Notes: generated by a model from the letters alone, not told the origin. Numbered from the stretch's first letter, positions 17,663-28,592 are shown. The stretch: DNA of 64,000 nucleotides from Anaerolineaceae bacterium UBA4775 (GCA_002403205.1 DHHJ01000017.1:82337-146336), one strand, 5' to 3'. A program made the numbers and translations.

Positions 17663-17829
17663 AGCGCCGGTCAACCCAGGCACAAATGATATATGTGGGG
17701 GATTTAATTTGCGCTCATCGGAGAGCGTCCCGGTCACAGCCAGAGGTTTTGAATACCGGCAGTTTTTCTTTAATTCAATTGATCACTGTGATGATCGCAA
17801 ATGATCAAACAGTTACAGTAAACGTGTTT

Positions 17830-17849
17830 GGGCGGTCTTTAGTCCGCCC
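17830..17849 (+). terminator. hairpin after the sigma/anti-sigma operon
   Basis: GGGCGG (17830-17835) pairs with CCGCCC (17844-17849) around an eight-base loop. Only a loose T-stretch follows 13 bases on. The 17663-17926 stretch around it has no supportable gene. Confidence 0.45.
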
Positions 17850-17926
17850 TGTTCAGGCATGATTTTTCCCCTCCGTCTCAAACAGCCCTCCAAGGCTGGC
17901 GTACAGTGTCAAGGCAATGCGCTGGT

Positions 17927-17955
17927 TTGACATAAACATCCCCGCAAAGTATAAT
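17927..17955 (+). promoter_or_regulatory. consensus promoter of the S1-domain gene
   Basis: TTGACA (17927-17932) and TATAAT (17950-17955) are 17 bases apart, a full match to the sigma-70 consensus. It predicts high constitutive expression with a leader of about 37 bases. Confidence 0.92.
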
Positions 17956-17998
17956 CATCCTTCGTAAATTTGTATCGTTATTGGGAGAAGAAAGCACC

Positions 17999-18730
17999 AT
18001 GGAACAAGAAAAAGAAATCAAAGCAAAGGAGCGCTATACGGGGACGGTGCTAAAGACCACGCTGCAGGGAGCGTTGGTGGATATTGGTAGTGAGATCCCT
18101 GCATTCATTCACATATCCCAGGCTGTCAAAGACGGTGACCCGAAGAAACCGATCAACAGCATTGAAGAGGTGTTAGAAAAAGGCCAAAAACTGGACTTCT
18201 GGGTCAAACGTGTGCGCAAAGACCGCATCGAGCTGACCATGAAAGAACCCCTCGCAATAGAGTGGCGTGAGATCAAACCAGGTATGACGGTCAAAGGCAC
18301 CGTGATTCGCCTGGAAACCTTTGGCGCCTTTGTTGAAATTGGCGCTGAACGCCCCGGATTGATCCACATTAGCGAACTATCCCACAGCTATGTGCGCACC
18401 CCCAGCGAAGTAGTTCGAGAGGGTGATGAAGTTGAAACCAAGGTATTGGAAGTCAACCGCCGGAAGAAGCAGATCAAGCTCAGCATTAAAGCCCTTCAGG
18501 AACTTCCTGAGCAGCTCAGCCAGGCTGCCGGTGTCAAAGAGGAAGAGGAACAGGCCCAGGAACCCGATCTGACCGCCATGGAGATTGCCATGCGGCAGGC
18601 GATGGAGAAATCTGAGGGTGAAGAGGCCGCTGCCTCAAAGCAAAAACCGCGCAAAAAGAAGGATTCCTCTTCTGCGCAGGATGAAATTCTCTCCCGCACT
18701 CTGGAGAAAAAAATTGGTCAAGACTCATAA
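17999..18730 (+). CDS. two-domain S1 RNA-binding protein
   Basis: A 243-residue cytosolic protein with two S1 (OB-fold) RNA-binding domains. The first covers about residues 12-80 (RYTGTVLKTTLQGALVDIGS, PAFIHISQ). The second covers about 93-165 (GMTVKGTVIRLETFGAFVEI, GLIHISELSHSYVRTPSEVV, KVLEVNRRKKQIKLSIK). The tail (175-243) is acidic, then Lys-rich, and low in complexity. It is shorter than ribosomal protein S1 (four to six domains) and may serve as the S1-like factor or a polysome-associated RNA chaperone in this lineage. The start was chosen at ATG 17999 after GGGAGAAG; an ATG at 17981 precedes that site. A consensus promoter and a good terminator flank it. Confidence 0.88.
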   Translation: MEQEKEIKAKERYTGTVLKTTLQGALVDIGSEIPAFIHISQAVKDGDPKKPINSIEEVLEKGQKLDFWVKRVRKDRIELTMKEPLAIEWREIKPGMTVKGTVIRLETFGAFVEIGAERPGLIHISELSHSYVRTPSEVVREGDEVETKVLEVNRRKKQIKLSIKALQELPEQLSQAAGVKEEEEQAQEPDLTAMEIAMRQAMEKSEGEEAAASKQKPRKKKDSSSAQDEILSRTLEKKIGQDS

Positions 18731-18784
18731 TTTAGATTTCTCGCCCACGAATGTGGGTTTAAGAAGGATTGGATAGAAAATCCC

Positions 18785-18814
18785 GGGGAGGTGCCGGAAC
18801 CATCGGCCCTCCCC
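18785..18814 (+). terminator. terminator after the S1-domain gene
   Basis: GGGGAGG-T-GCCG pairs with CGGC-CCTCCCC around a seven-base loop, with one bulged T, followed by TTGGCTTTT. Confidence 0.8.
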
Positions 18815-18887
18815 TTGGCTTTTAAATGATGGCCTGCCGGGTTCTGTAAAGCATATGGATGATCAGATGACGGGTGATGGAGGCAAA

Positions 18888-20498
<1,611 letters not shown>

Positions 20499-20539
20499 AC
20501 GGTTTTTACTCAAATTTGCCGTCTGGAGGATGTAAATAA

Positions 20540-21088
20540 TTGAACAATAAACACCGTTATGTGATCCTGCTCGTGATTTTTGTCCTGGCGCTGGCCTTAA
20601 CAGGCTGCCAGCCAGACGAGGAGCCGGCTGAGGGATTGTGTCCCATTGACCTGACCAGCCCTGAGAGTGAAGAGCCGTGTCCTGATGAGCTCACCGAGGC
20701 TGAACCGGGAGTTGAGGCTTACCCGGCGGAGCCCTTGGAGGAAAGCCCCCCCGTAGAAGCCGCTTACCCCATTGTTGAGGCGGACCTTTCTATGCTGCTG
20801 CGAACATGGCGGTTGGCTGCCTACCTGGAAGATGGCGTCGAACAGCAACCGGCCGACAAAACCCTGACTTTCTCGGCTGATGGGTCTGTCGCACTCACCA
20901 CGACAGGGGGTGACCAAGCCGGCACCTGGTCAGTCAATCTTCAGGCGCTCGAACCTACCCTGATACTGGATTTCGGGTCCGGAGGCATTCAGCAATACGA
21001 TCTCTTAAGTCTGGAGGTAAACGAACTGGTTTTGCGCACCTGGCATGATACTGTTGAACTTGAGGAAAGATTCCTGCCCGCAGATTGA
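20540..21088 (+). CDS. META/HslJ-like lipoprotein
   Basis: A 182-residue predicted lipoprotein. It starts with TTG after GGAGGA. The signal peptide YVILLVIFVLALALTGC ends in the lipobox LTGC, with the lipidated Cys at about residue 23. An acidic Pro/Glu-rich linker (24-85) follows. The C-terminal domain (about 90-182: LLRTWRLAAYLEDGVEQQPA, TLTFSADGSVALTTTGGDQA, TWHDTVELEERF) looks like the lipocalin-like/META fold that compares a measured strand to its length. Function is unknown; it is probably anchored to the outer face of the membrane. It lies between pyrG and eno, possibly as part of their transcript. Confidence 0.8.
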   Translation: MNNKHRYVILLVIFVLALALTGCQPDEEPAEGLCPIDLTSPESEEPCPDELTEAEPGVEAYPAEPLEESPPVEAAYPIVEADLSMLLRTWRLAAYLEDGVEQQPADKTLTFSADGSVALTTTGGDQAGTWSVNLQALEPTLILDFGSGGIQQYDLLSLEVNELVLRTWHDTVELEERFLPAD

Positions 21089-21150
21089 TGGGGCAGGTTA
21101 AGCTAACAATTCTGAAAAAATTAATTAAATAGAAAGCTTGGAGGTAAGTT

Positions 21151-22440
21151 ATGGATACAAGGATTATTGCTTTACATGCTATCGAAGTGCTTGACTCACG
21201 TGGTAACCCCACGGTCGAAGTGGAAGCCATCCTGGCAGATGGGAGCTGGGGGCGAGCAGCGGTGCCCTCAGGCGCATCGACCGGCGTTCATGAGGCCCTG
21301 GAGCTGCGCGATGGCGACTCAGACCGCTACCTTGGCAAAGGGGTGATCACTGCGGTCAACAATGTCAACACCCGGATTGCCGAGGCGCTGATCGGCGCAG
21401 ACGCCACAGAGCAGATGGCCATCGATATGGCGATGCTGGCGTTGGACAATACGCCCAACAAGAGCGCGTTGGGCGCCAATGCCATCCTTGGCACCAGCCT
21501 GGCCGTGGCAAAGGCTGCTGCGAATGCAGTTGGTCTCCCACTCTACCGATACCTGGGCGGTGTTTACGCCCACGAACTGCCCGTGCCGATGATGAACATC
21601 CTCAACGGCGGTGCACACACCGGCTGGCAGACCACCGATGCCCAGGAGTTCATGGTCATGCCCCTGGGCGCGCCCACCTTCTCTGAAGCCCTGCGCTGGG
21701 GTGCCGAAATTTACCACACCCTCAAGAAGGTCCTCAAGGAAAAAGGGTATGCCACCCTGGTGGGCGATGAAGGCGGGTATGCCCCTGCCCTCAAGACCAA
21801 CGAAGAAGCGGTCGAGACCATCCTCGAAGCGATTGAAAAGGCCGGATATAAACCTGGCGAAGATGTCGCCATCGCCCTCGACCCGGCGGCCTCGGAATTT
21901 TATGAGGAAGAAGAAGGTGTCTATCACCTGCGCACCGAGAATCGCAAGCTCACCAGCCAGGAAATGGTTGCTTTCTGGGTGGATTGGGTCAACAAATACC
22001 CGATCGTCTCGATTGAAGATGGGTTTGCCCAGGATGACTGGGAAGGCTGGAAGCGGTTCACCGAGCAGGTTGGCGATCGCATCCAAATTGTGGGTGATGA
22101 CCTGCTGGTCACCAACCCCTCCCGGGTTGCCCGGGCCATCTCGGAAAAAGCCTGCAACTCGTTGCTGGTCAAGGTCAATCAGATCGGCTCGCTGACCGAA
22201 ACCCTCGAAGCCGTGACCATGTGCCAGGCGCATGGCTGGACAGCGGTGGCCTCTCATCGCTCTGGCGAGACGGAAGATGCCACCATTGCCGACCTGGCGG
22301 TAGCGATGAACACCGGCCAGATCAAGACCGGTGCTCCTGCCCGCTCAGACCGTGTGGCGAAATACAACGAACTGCTGCGCATCGAAGCTGAACTGGGCAG
22401 CACTGCGCACTATGCCGGCTGGGAAGCCTTAAAACGTTAA
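21151..22440 (+). CDS. eno: enolase
   Basis: Enolase, 429 residues. It interconverts 2-phosphoglycerate and phosphoenolpyruvate in glycolysis. Signature segments include EVLDSRGNPTVEVEAILADG, AAVPSGASTGVHEALELRDG, MMNILNGGAHTGWQTTDAQE, VGDEGGYAPALKTNEEAVET (catalytic Glu), SIEDGFAQDDWEGWKRFTEQ and VASHRSGETEDATIADLAVA (catalytic His and Mg ligands). The active-site Lys residues appear in LLVKVNQIGSLTETLEAV. A ribosome binding site TTGGAGG sits six bases from the ATG. A strong hairpin ends the gene. It is probably housekeeping and highly expressed. Confidence 0.98.
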   Translation: MDTRIIALHAIEVLDSRGNPTVEVEAILADGSWGRAAVPSGASTGVHEALELRDGDSDRYLGKGVITAVNNVNTRIAEALIGADATEQMAIDMAMLALDNTPNKSALGANAILGTSLAVAKAAANAVGLPLYRYLGGVYAHELPVPMMNILNGGAHTGWQTTDAQEFMVMPLGAPTFSEALRWGAEIYHTLKKVLKEKGYATLVGDEGGYAPALKTNEEAVETILEAIEKAGYKPGEDVAIALDPAASEFYEEEEGVYHLRTENRKLTSQEMVAFWVDWVNKYPIVSIEDGFAQDDWEGWKRFTEQVGDRIQIVGDDLLVTNPSRVARAISEKACNSLLVKVNQIGSLTETLEAVTMCQAHGWTAVASHRSGETEDATIADLAVAMNTGQIKTGAPARSDRVAKYNELLRIEAELGSTAHYAGWEALKR

Positions 22441-22468
22441 TAATCAGACCAACTGAGCATACAAAATA

Positions 22469-22496
22469 CAGGGACTGTCAAACAAGGCAGTCCCTG
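22469..22496 (+). terminator. eno terminator
   Basis: CAGGGACTG (22469-22477) pairs perfectly with CAGTCCCTG (22488-22496) around a ten-base loop, followed by ATTGGTTTA. Confidence 0.75.
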
Positions 22497-22647
22497 ATTG
22501 GTTTAACAATGGGGATAATTCCAAAAGCTGCCTCAAAATCTGACCTTATCTGAACCCTGCGAGCGCGCCCAGGGTTCGGAGTTAATGTATTGTAATTTGC
22601 TCCTAAAAATGCTAATCTATCAGTGCAGCACCCCTGAGTTTATCAAA

Positions 22648-23233
22648 CTAGTGTCCTGAAGAAAGCAGAAATAGTAATTCTTCAACGGATTCTGGAACTT
22701 CAGGTTCAGCCAATATCTCTTTTCCGTTGATGGTTACGATGCCTGAACGGATTGGTCGAAGTAACTTAACAAACTGCTTGATACTAATTCCAGTCTGATA
22801 CTCAATTCTTCTGCTAATTGCCAAAGCTGCCAAAACAATTGTCAGATGCGCCTTAATTGTTTCTCTCTTTCGATGATAGACTGGCCTAGCTCTCAGATCT
22901 GATTTGGCCATGCGGAAAGTCGCTTCGATCTGAAATAATTGGTGGTAATAAGCAATCATTTCCTAGTTTTTCATACTGCTGTTTGAAGGTCTCCAATAAA
23001 AGGGTTGAAAAGGAGCTCTTGATCCCTACTCGAAGCGAGGAAAGCGGCTTTGGAAATAATTCCAGTTGGTTTTCCTGTAAATGTTTATGCGCTAAATCAA
23101 GTAGGATTTACAGTTCTTCGTCAGTGTGAGCACTGCCGAGATGAAATATCTTGACTATCTGACCTTTTTGTTTATAGGCAATTTGAACTGCCGTTGCCCC
23201 GCTTGTTGTTTTAACTTTCCGGGTGAACGCCAT
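22648..23233 (-). mobile_element. internally deleted IS4/IS1634-like transposase remnant
   Basis: Reading the minus strand from ATG 23233, the N-terminus MAFTRKVKTTSGATAVQIAY continues to IFHLGSAHTDEEL, then hits an in-frame TAA at about 23110. It goes on ILLDLAHKHLQENQLELFPK to TFKQQYEKLGN, then shifts frame near 22962 into QLFQIEATFRMAKSDLRARP and the C-terminus ending at 22648. These are the N- and C-terminal parts of an IS4-superfamily (IS1634-like) DDE transposase of about 500-550 residues. The central catalytic core is absent. The nine-base sequence CTAGTGTCC occurs at both ends (22648-22656 and 23265-23273) as a direct repeat. The element is inactive. Confidence 0.8.
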
Positions 23234-23360
23234 CCATCAATTATAGCTTACCCAACATGACCGGCTAGTGTCCCAAAACTTGCAAATTTACCCGTAAAAA
23301 CATCGAAAATTTGGTTAAATGATAAACTCAGGTAAAAGGAAATGCATGTAGAATTGGCCT

Positions 23361-24050
23361 ATGACCACACCACTCTCAGCACTGGAAGATCAAATCATCA
23401 CCTGCCGCAGATGCCCCCGCCTGGTTGCATGGCGGGAGGAAGTTGCCAGAACCAAACGCAAAGCCTACCGTGATCAGACCTACTGGGGCAAGCCCGTGCC
23501 GGGGTTTGGTGACCCGGATGCCCGGATTATGATCGTTGGCCTGGCACCCGGCGCTCATGGTGCCAACCGCACCGGACGGATGTTCACCGGGGATGCCAGC
23601 GGTTCCTTCCTGTATCCAGCCCTGCACAGGGTGGGTTTTGCCAACCAGGACAGCGCAGAGCACCGCGCTGATGGATTAGCCCTGACCGACGCGTTCATCA
23701 GCGCGGTCTGCCGCTGTGTGCCGCCCCAGAACCAGCCAAAAGCCGCCGAGATCAGGAACTGCCTGCCCTGGCTGGAAGCTGAGATCAGCCTGCTGCTAAA
23801 TTTGCAGGGTTTTGTCGCCCTGGGAAAGATCGCATTCGACTCCCTCCTGCGCTTGTACCCCACCCGGGATGCGCAGGGGTTAAAACCGGTCTTCGGGCAC
23901 AATACTCTTGTGCAGCTCGAAGACAGTGCCCTCTGGCTGCTGGCCTCATACCACCCCAGCCAGCAAAACACCCTCACCGGCCGACTGACCCAGCCCATGT
24001 TTGACGCGGTGTGGGAAAGCGCGCATCAATTACTAGGAAACAGGGGGTAG
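23361..24050 (+). CDS. family 5 uracil-DNA glycosylase (UdgB-like)
   Basis: A 229-residue uracil-DNA glycosylase of the iron-sulfur family 4/5 group. It removes uracil and other deaminated bases from DNA at the start of base excision repair. The N-terminal ITCRRCPRLVAWREEVART supplies two cluster Cys, and AVCRCVPPQNQPKAAEIRNC supplies the others. The active-site motif GLAPGAHGANRTGRMFTGDA lacks the Asp/Glu found in family 4 and fits family 5 (UdgB). LLASYHPSQQNTLTGRLTQP near the C-terminus is the second active-site motif. Length is typical. It stands alone between a transposon remnant and a broken ABC-F gene. Confidence 0.9.
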   Translation: MTTPLSALEDQIITCRRCPRLVAWREEVARTKRKAYRDQTYWGKPVPGFGDPDARIMIVGLAPGAHGANRTGRMFTGDASGSFLYPALHRVGFANQDSAEHRADGLALTDAFISAVCRCVPPQNQPKAAEIRNCLPWLEAEISLLLNLQGFVALGKIAFDSLLRLYPTRDAQGLKPVFGHNTLVQLEDSALWLLASYHPSQQNTLTGRLTQPMFDAVWESAHQLLGNRG

Positions 24051-24221
24051 GTATTAGGTTTGGTCGATAGAAGCAGGTTGGCGCAACCGGGTTATGTGTG
24101 CCAGACTCTGCTATAATGGGTCGACTGCGATAAGCACCCCCCTCATTCCAGTTAAGGATGCTCTGATACCTGCTGCCTAATACCAAGTTCCTCGTACCTG
24201 GTTCACTGATCCTACGCCACC

Positions 24222-25010
24222 ATGCTCTCGCTTCGACTCGATAAAGTCACCTTTTCTTACCCGTCCAATCTCATCCTCCAGGAGGCCTCCTGCGAGATCC
24301 AGGCGGGCTGTTACGGTGTAATTGTCCCCAACGGCAGCGGGAAAACCACCTTGCTGAAGCTGATCCTGGGTTAACTCAAGCCGGATTCGGGCTTTATCCT
24401 GCGGGAGAAAAACCTGCAGGTTGCCTACATGGCCCAGGAAATGGCCTTCGACCCAGGGCAATCTGCCTGCGCATTCGTCCGTCAGGGTGCCGAGCGCGTC
24501 CTCGCCCTTGAGGGTGAACTGACCGATCTGGAAGCCAAGTTTGCCGACCCGGCTTATTACACCCATGAGCCGTGTCTGGCCCGCCTGCTGGATCAGCAGG
24601 AAAAGTTCCTGGAAGCCTACAACCAGCTCGGCGGTCCCGGTCTTGACGGGCAGGTCCGGGCTTTGCTGATGGCTATCGGCTTTGAAGACCATGAGGTCAC
24701 CCTGCCAGTGGAACACCTTAGCGGCGGGCAAAAAAAGCTCCTCGGGCTGGCGCGCATCATGGTCGGCCGGCCCGACATCTTGCTGCTGGATGAGCCGACC
24801 AACCATCTCGACATCCCCTCGTGCGAAGTTTTGGAGGATGCTTTGCTTGACTTTGACGGCACCATCCTGGCGATCTCGCATGACCGCTATTTTCTGGACC
24901 GGATTGTCAGCCGCATCCTCTACCTGCACGAGGCAGGCATCGACTCTTACCTGGGAAATTATTCAGATTACGAGCATCAACGCCTGGAGAAATTATGTTC
25001 GGCCCCTTAA
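24222..25010 (+). pseudogene. ABC-F-type ATPase, premature stop and half-length
   Basis: From ATG 24222 the frame encodes an ABC-F nucleotide-binding domain: MLSLRLDKVTFSYPSNLILQ, a Walker A-like VIVPNGSGKTTLLKLILG, an in-frame TAA at 24372-24374 where relatives have a Glu codon (a GAA to TAA change would suffice), then LKPDSGFILREKNLQVAYMA, signature LSGGQKKLLGLARIMVGRPD, Walker B ILLLDEPTNHLDIPSCEV and SHDRYFLDRIVSRILYL, ending at 25010. Only one of the usual two ATPase domains is present. The first Gly of Walker A is also replaced. A shorter product from an internal start would lack the P-loop, so it is probably dead. Confidence 0.8.
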
Positions 25011-25016
25011 ATTGTG

Positions 25017-25045
25017 GAGCGTCAGGGACGCCGACCCTGACGCTC
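25017..25045. terminator. perfect hairpin after the ABC-F remnant
   Basis: GAGCGTCAGGG (25017-25027) pairs perfectly with 25035-25045 around a seven-base loop. No T-run follows on the plus strand. Confidence 0.5.
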
Positions 25046-25219
25046 ATCAGAAGGAGAAGAAAAGTGTCTTAGATGCTCTAATTGTAGCATCCCAGAGGGT
25101 TGTTTACTTGACGGTTACCCTACGATCACCCTACGCGCGACCATTAAATGCCAGTTAACTCCCTATCGATAAGCGCTTTACCTTTTGCGAACGGTTTATT
25201 AATCGCAGGCACAGGTGGG

Positions 25220-26452
25220 TTACTCGTAGCGCAGCGCTTCTACCGGGGCCAGGTTGGAAGCCCGATTGGCAGGGTAATAGCCAAAGAAAACGCCTACTGC
25301 TGCAGAAAAAAGCGTGGCCAGCAGGATCGAATTCAGGGTGACGGCAATCTCCAAGGGTGTACCTGTACTGGCAGCGACCTGGCTGACAGCGGCTGAGATC
25401 AGCCAGCCCAGGGCAATGCCAAGCAAGCCCCCGATCAGGCTCAGCAGTACCGATTCCGTCAGGAATTGGAGCAGAATATCTGTTTTGCGCGCGCCCAGGG
25501 CCTTGCGCAGGCCGATCTCGCGGGTGCGCTCGGTCACCGAGACGAGCATGATGTTCATGATCCCGATTCCGCCCACGAGGAGCGAAATCGCGCCGATTCC
25601 ACCTAAAAAGATCGTCAGCACGCTGGTGATGGTAGAAGCCACTGCCAAGAAGTCCTGCTGGTTGAGCAGGGTGAAGTCGTCAGGGCTGCGCGGGGGAATG
25701 CGGTGTGTGGTGCGCAAGACCTCGCGAATTTGCCGGATGGCCAGGTCGGCGTTATCCACATCAACCATTGAGGCCAGGATGTACTGGACTCGATCGGGTG
25801 CGCCGCTGCGGGGCAGGCGGGCTTGTGCGGTCGAGATGGGGATGTACACGTTGTTATCGGGGTTGTTGAAGGCGCTGCCGCCTTTGGCCTCCGCGACACC
25901 CACGATGCGGTAGGGGTAACCGCCGATGCGGATCGAGTTGCCAACCACACCTGAGCTCCGGCCTAGCAATTGTTGTGCGATTGAGGGGCCTAACACCACC
26001 ACTGCGCTGCGCCCATCGATCTGCGCCTGGCTGATAAATGTACCCTCTGCGATCGTGATGTTCTGGACAAACTGGTAATCCGGCGTGATCCCCAAGATCG
26101 AGGTGGTCACACTGCGATCGGCATGGGTGACCTCGGTCGCTCCGGTGAATACGGGGGCCACATACGCGATTTCCGTGGCGCGCGTGGAGGAGGCCAGCGC
26201 CTGGGCGTCTCGCAGGGTCAGGTCCTTAGGGTTACTGACATCTTCGCTGTTGTTGCCGCTAAGGATATAGATCACATTGGTGCCGATGCTTTCGATTTCG
26301 CCGGTGATGGAAGCGCCCGCGCTTTCTCCCAGTGAAAGCAGCGCGATCACTGAGGCTACGCCGATCACAATCCCTAGGATGGTGAGAAGGGAGCGCGTTT
26401 TATTGGCGTTCAGGCTCGCAAAGGCTTCTTTTATGTTCAGCAAGAAGTTCAC
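25220..26452 (-). CDS. MacB-like ABC transporter permease
   Basis: A 410-residue permease of the MacB/FtsX type. One N-terminal membrane helix (about residues 20-42, SLLTILGIVIGVASVIALLS) is followed by a large extracytoplasmic domain (about 45-280). Three C-terminal helices follow around 285-395, including IFLGGIGAISLLVGGIGIMN and SVLLSLIGGLLGIALGWLIS. The conserved VSVTERTREIGLRKALGARK precedes the second helix. It forms a mechanotransmission-type exporter with the ATPase and adaptor upstream. The GTG start overlaps the ATPase stop (GTGA). The substrate may be a peptide, a lipoprotein or an antibiotic. Confidence 0.92.
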   Translation of the reverse strand: MNFLLNIKEAFASLNANKTRSLLTILGIVIGVASVIALLSLGESAGASITGEIESIGTNVIYILSGNNSEDVSNPKDLTLRDAQALASSTRATEIAYVAPVFTGATEVTHADRSVTTSILGITPDYQFVQNITIAEGTFISQAQIDGRSAVVVLGPSIAQQLLGRSSGVVGNSIRIGGYPYRIVGVAEAKGGSAFNNPDNNVYIPISTAQARLPRSGAPDRVQYILASMVDVDNADLAIRQIREVLRTTHRIPPRSPDDFTLLNQQDFLAVASTITSVLTIFLGGIGAISLLVGGIGIMNIMLVSVTERTREIGLRKALGARKTDILLQFLTESVLLSLIGGLLGIALGWLISAAVSQVAASTGTPLEIAVTLNSILLATLFSAAVGVFFGYYPANRASNLAPVEALRYE

Positions 26453-27147
26453 CGGCGCACCTCCTCGGTTTCGATCAACCCGTCTCGGAGGTGAATAACC
26501 CGTTCAGCAACGGCAGCGACCTCCGGATCGTGGGTGACGATTAAAATAGTGGTGCCATCGCTCTCGTTGAGAGATAGTAGGAGCCTCATGATCTCTTCAC
26601 CCGAGGCTGTGTCCAGGTTGCCGGTAGGTTCGTCGGCCAGGATGATAGAGGGGTTATTGACAACAGCCCGGGCAATGGCCACGCGCTGCTGCTGGCCACC
26701 TGAAAGCTCATTGGGCTGGTGATTGGTGCGATTGCCCAATCCGACCGCTTCCAGTGCTTTAAGCGCTAATTCCTTGCGGCTGCCGTTTATCCCCGAATAG
26801 CGCAGCGGCAGCTCGACATTAGCCAGGGCTGTTGCTCGCGGTAGCAGGTTGAACTGCTGAAACACAAACCCGATCTTGCGGTTGCGCACTTCAGCCAGTT
26901 CGTCATCCAGTAAGGAGGAAACCAGCTCGCCATCCAGGTAGTAATCGCCATCTGTAGGGTTGTCGAGGCAGCCAATCATGTTCATCAGCGTGGATTTTCC
27001 GGACCCCGATGGACCCATGATCGCCAGCACTTCCCCGCGCCGCACGGTGAAGCTGACACCGCGCAAAGCATGCACCTGGATCTCACCCATCTGGTAGACC
27101 TTGGTTAGGTTTTCTACCCGAATGACAAATTCACCTTCAGTCATCAT
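26449..27147 (-). CDS. MacB/LolD-like ABC transporter ATPase
   Basis: A 232-residue ABC ATPase of the MacB/LolD clade. Walker A is AIMGPSGSGKSTLMNMIGCL (about residue 42). The Q-loop lies in IGFVFQQFNLLPRATALANV, the signature in ELSGGQQQRVAIARAVVNNP, and Walker B in IILADEPTGNLDTASGEEIM. The H-loop His is in TTILIVTHDPEVAAVAERVI. It powers the adjacent permease from the cytosol. It lies five bases after the adaptor gene and overlaps the permease gene by four bases, so the three are one operon. Confidence 0.95.
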   Translation of the reverse strand: MMTEGEFVIRVENLTKVYQMGEIQVHALRGVSFTVRRGEVLAIMGPSGSGKSTLMNMIGCLDNPTDGDYYLDGELVSSLLDDELAEVRNRKIGFVFQQFNLLPRATALANVELPLRYSGINGSRKELALKALEAVGLGNRTNHQPNELSGGQQQRVAIARAVVNNPSIILADEPTGNLDTASGEEIMRLLLSLNESDGTTILIVTHDPEVAAVAERVIHLRDGLIETEEVRR

Positions 27148-27152
27148 GTGTC

Positions 27153-28553
27153 CTAATTCCCGAATCCGCCAAAACCACCGCCGCCGGGCGGGCCACCAAA
27201 AGGCATAGCCCCAGTGACCTCTGCCGGCGGGTTGAGCACGATCAGCTCGCCTTCCTGGATGTCAGCCTCAACCACCTCGCTGTAAAAATCTGAATAGCTT
27301 CCCAGGGAAACCGGCACAGCCACATAGTCGCCTCCCCGCTGGACATACACCCGCGGCTGTCCGTTTGAGCTGACGATGGCGTCATTGGGGATGACGAACA
27401 CATCTTCGATTACCTCAACCAGCAGGGTCACCGCAGCGGTCATCCCGGGGCGAATGCGCACATCCGTATCCAGGATCTGCACGGTGACGGTAAACTCCAC
27501 CACGCCCTGGGCAGAGGTCCCCACCGGTGAGATCTCGGTCACCTCACCGTTAAAAGTGCTTTCGAAATATGCATCGAACACCAGTTGGGCGGGCTGTCCT
27601 ACCTGCACCTCTGGAATGTCAATTTCTGAGATCTGCACCGCCAAGCGCAGGTCGGACAGGTTGTCAAGCCGAAGCGCTCGGGTACCCATCTGGACCACAT
27701 CGCCAACTTGTGCGGGCAGGTCTGTGACCACGCCGGCAAAGGGCGCCTTGATGGTGGGGCTGTCGAGCCGGGATTGGGCGATCGCCAGGCGGGTCTCGAG
27801 AATAGTTACATCGTCGGGGTCCGGGCCGTCAATCAGGGTCTCAACCCGATTTTGCATGCGGGCCACGCGTGCTTCAGCTAGTTCGATCTCCAACTCTGCT
27901 TCGGCAACCTCACGCTCTGAATAGTCGGCCAGGCAGTAATTGAGGTTGGCCTGGGCCGTGTTGACCCTCTGCAGGTTCAAGGCGGTTTGCTGGATGTTAT
28001 AGATCTGCTCTGCTTGTTCCAGTTCGTCTTCCAATTCTTCGATGCGTTCATCGGAACAGCGCTGATAGTTCATCACCACTCGGTTGCTCTCAAGATCTTC
28101 AAGGTAGTCCTCTGCATTCAGCAGGTCCAGCCGGGCCTGGGCGAGGTCGGCGCCCCAGTTCTGATAGAGCTCGTCCAGGGCTTTTTGGGCGTTGATCACA
28201 TCGATCTCGGCCTGGAGGACGTCCACGGCCAGAGAATCCGTCTCCAGGGACATCAACACCTGGTCTTTTTCGACTGTGTCGCCCAGAGAAACGTTGACCT
28301 CCCCAACACTGCCGCTGGCAGACCAGGTCAACACGGCTGTCTGAGAGGGCTGGACGGTGCCGGTGCCAAAAATGGAGGCACTCAAGCTACCCCGCCGGTA
28401 GGGTTCGGTCTCGATATTGGCAAACTCCTGACTTGTTTCGCTTTGGGCGCTTATAATCTGCCAGCCGACGAACAGCCCGGCTAAAACCACTAAAAATAAC
28501 ACCAGCCATAACCCTTTTTTACTTTTTTTCTTTTTCTGTCTTGTTTCTACCAA
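27153..28553 (-). CDS. MacA/HlyD-type membrane fusion adaptor
   Basis: A 466-residue adaptor of the RND/HlyD type. A Lys-rich N-terminus and one membrane helix (GLWLVLFLVVLAGLFVGWQI, about 14-34) anchor it. The half-lipoyl motif appears as SASGSVGEVNVSLGDTVEKD (about 75). Residues 120-240 form the coiled-coil hairpin rich in Glu, Leu and Gln. The second lipoyl half is TIKAPFAGVVTDLPAQVGDV (about 268). Beta-barrel and membrane-proximal domains complete it. It ends in a Gly/Pro/Phe-rich tail. In monoderm relatives such adaptors work with MacB-type pumps without an outer-membrane channel. The TTG start follows GGAGGA. It is the first gene of the operon. Confidence 0.9.
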   Translation of the reverse strand: MVETRQKKKKSKKGLWLVLFLVVLAGLFVGWQIISAQSETSQEFANIETEPYRRGSLSASIFGTGTVQPSQTAVLTWSASGSVGEVNVSLGDTVEKDQVLMSLETDSLAVDVLQAEIDVINAQKALDELYQNWGADLAQARLDLLNAEDYLEDLESNRVVMNYQRCSDERIEELEDELEQAEQIYNIQQTALNLQRVNTAQANLNYCLADYSEREVAEAELEIELAEARVARMQNRVETLIDGPDPDDVTILETRLAIAQSRLDSPTIKAPFAGVVTDLPAQVGDVVQMGTRALRLDNLSDLRLAVQISEIDIPEVQVGQPAQLVFDAYFESTFNGEVTEISPVGTSAQGVVEFTVTVQILDTDVRIRPGMTAAVTLLVEVIEDVFVIPNDAIVSSNGQPRVYVQRGGDYVAVPVSLGSYSDFYSEVVEADIQEGELIVLNPPAEVTGAMPFGGPPGGGGFGGFGN

Positions 28554-28592
28554 GTTCTTCCTCCATATATTTTAGCGCATTTAACAATTCGT

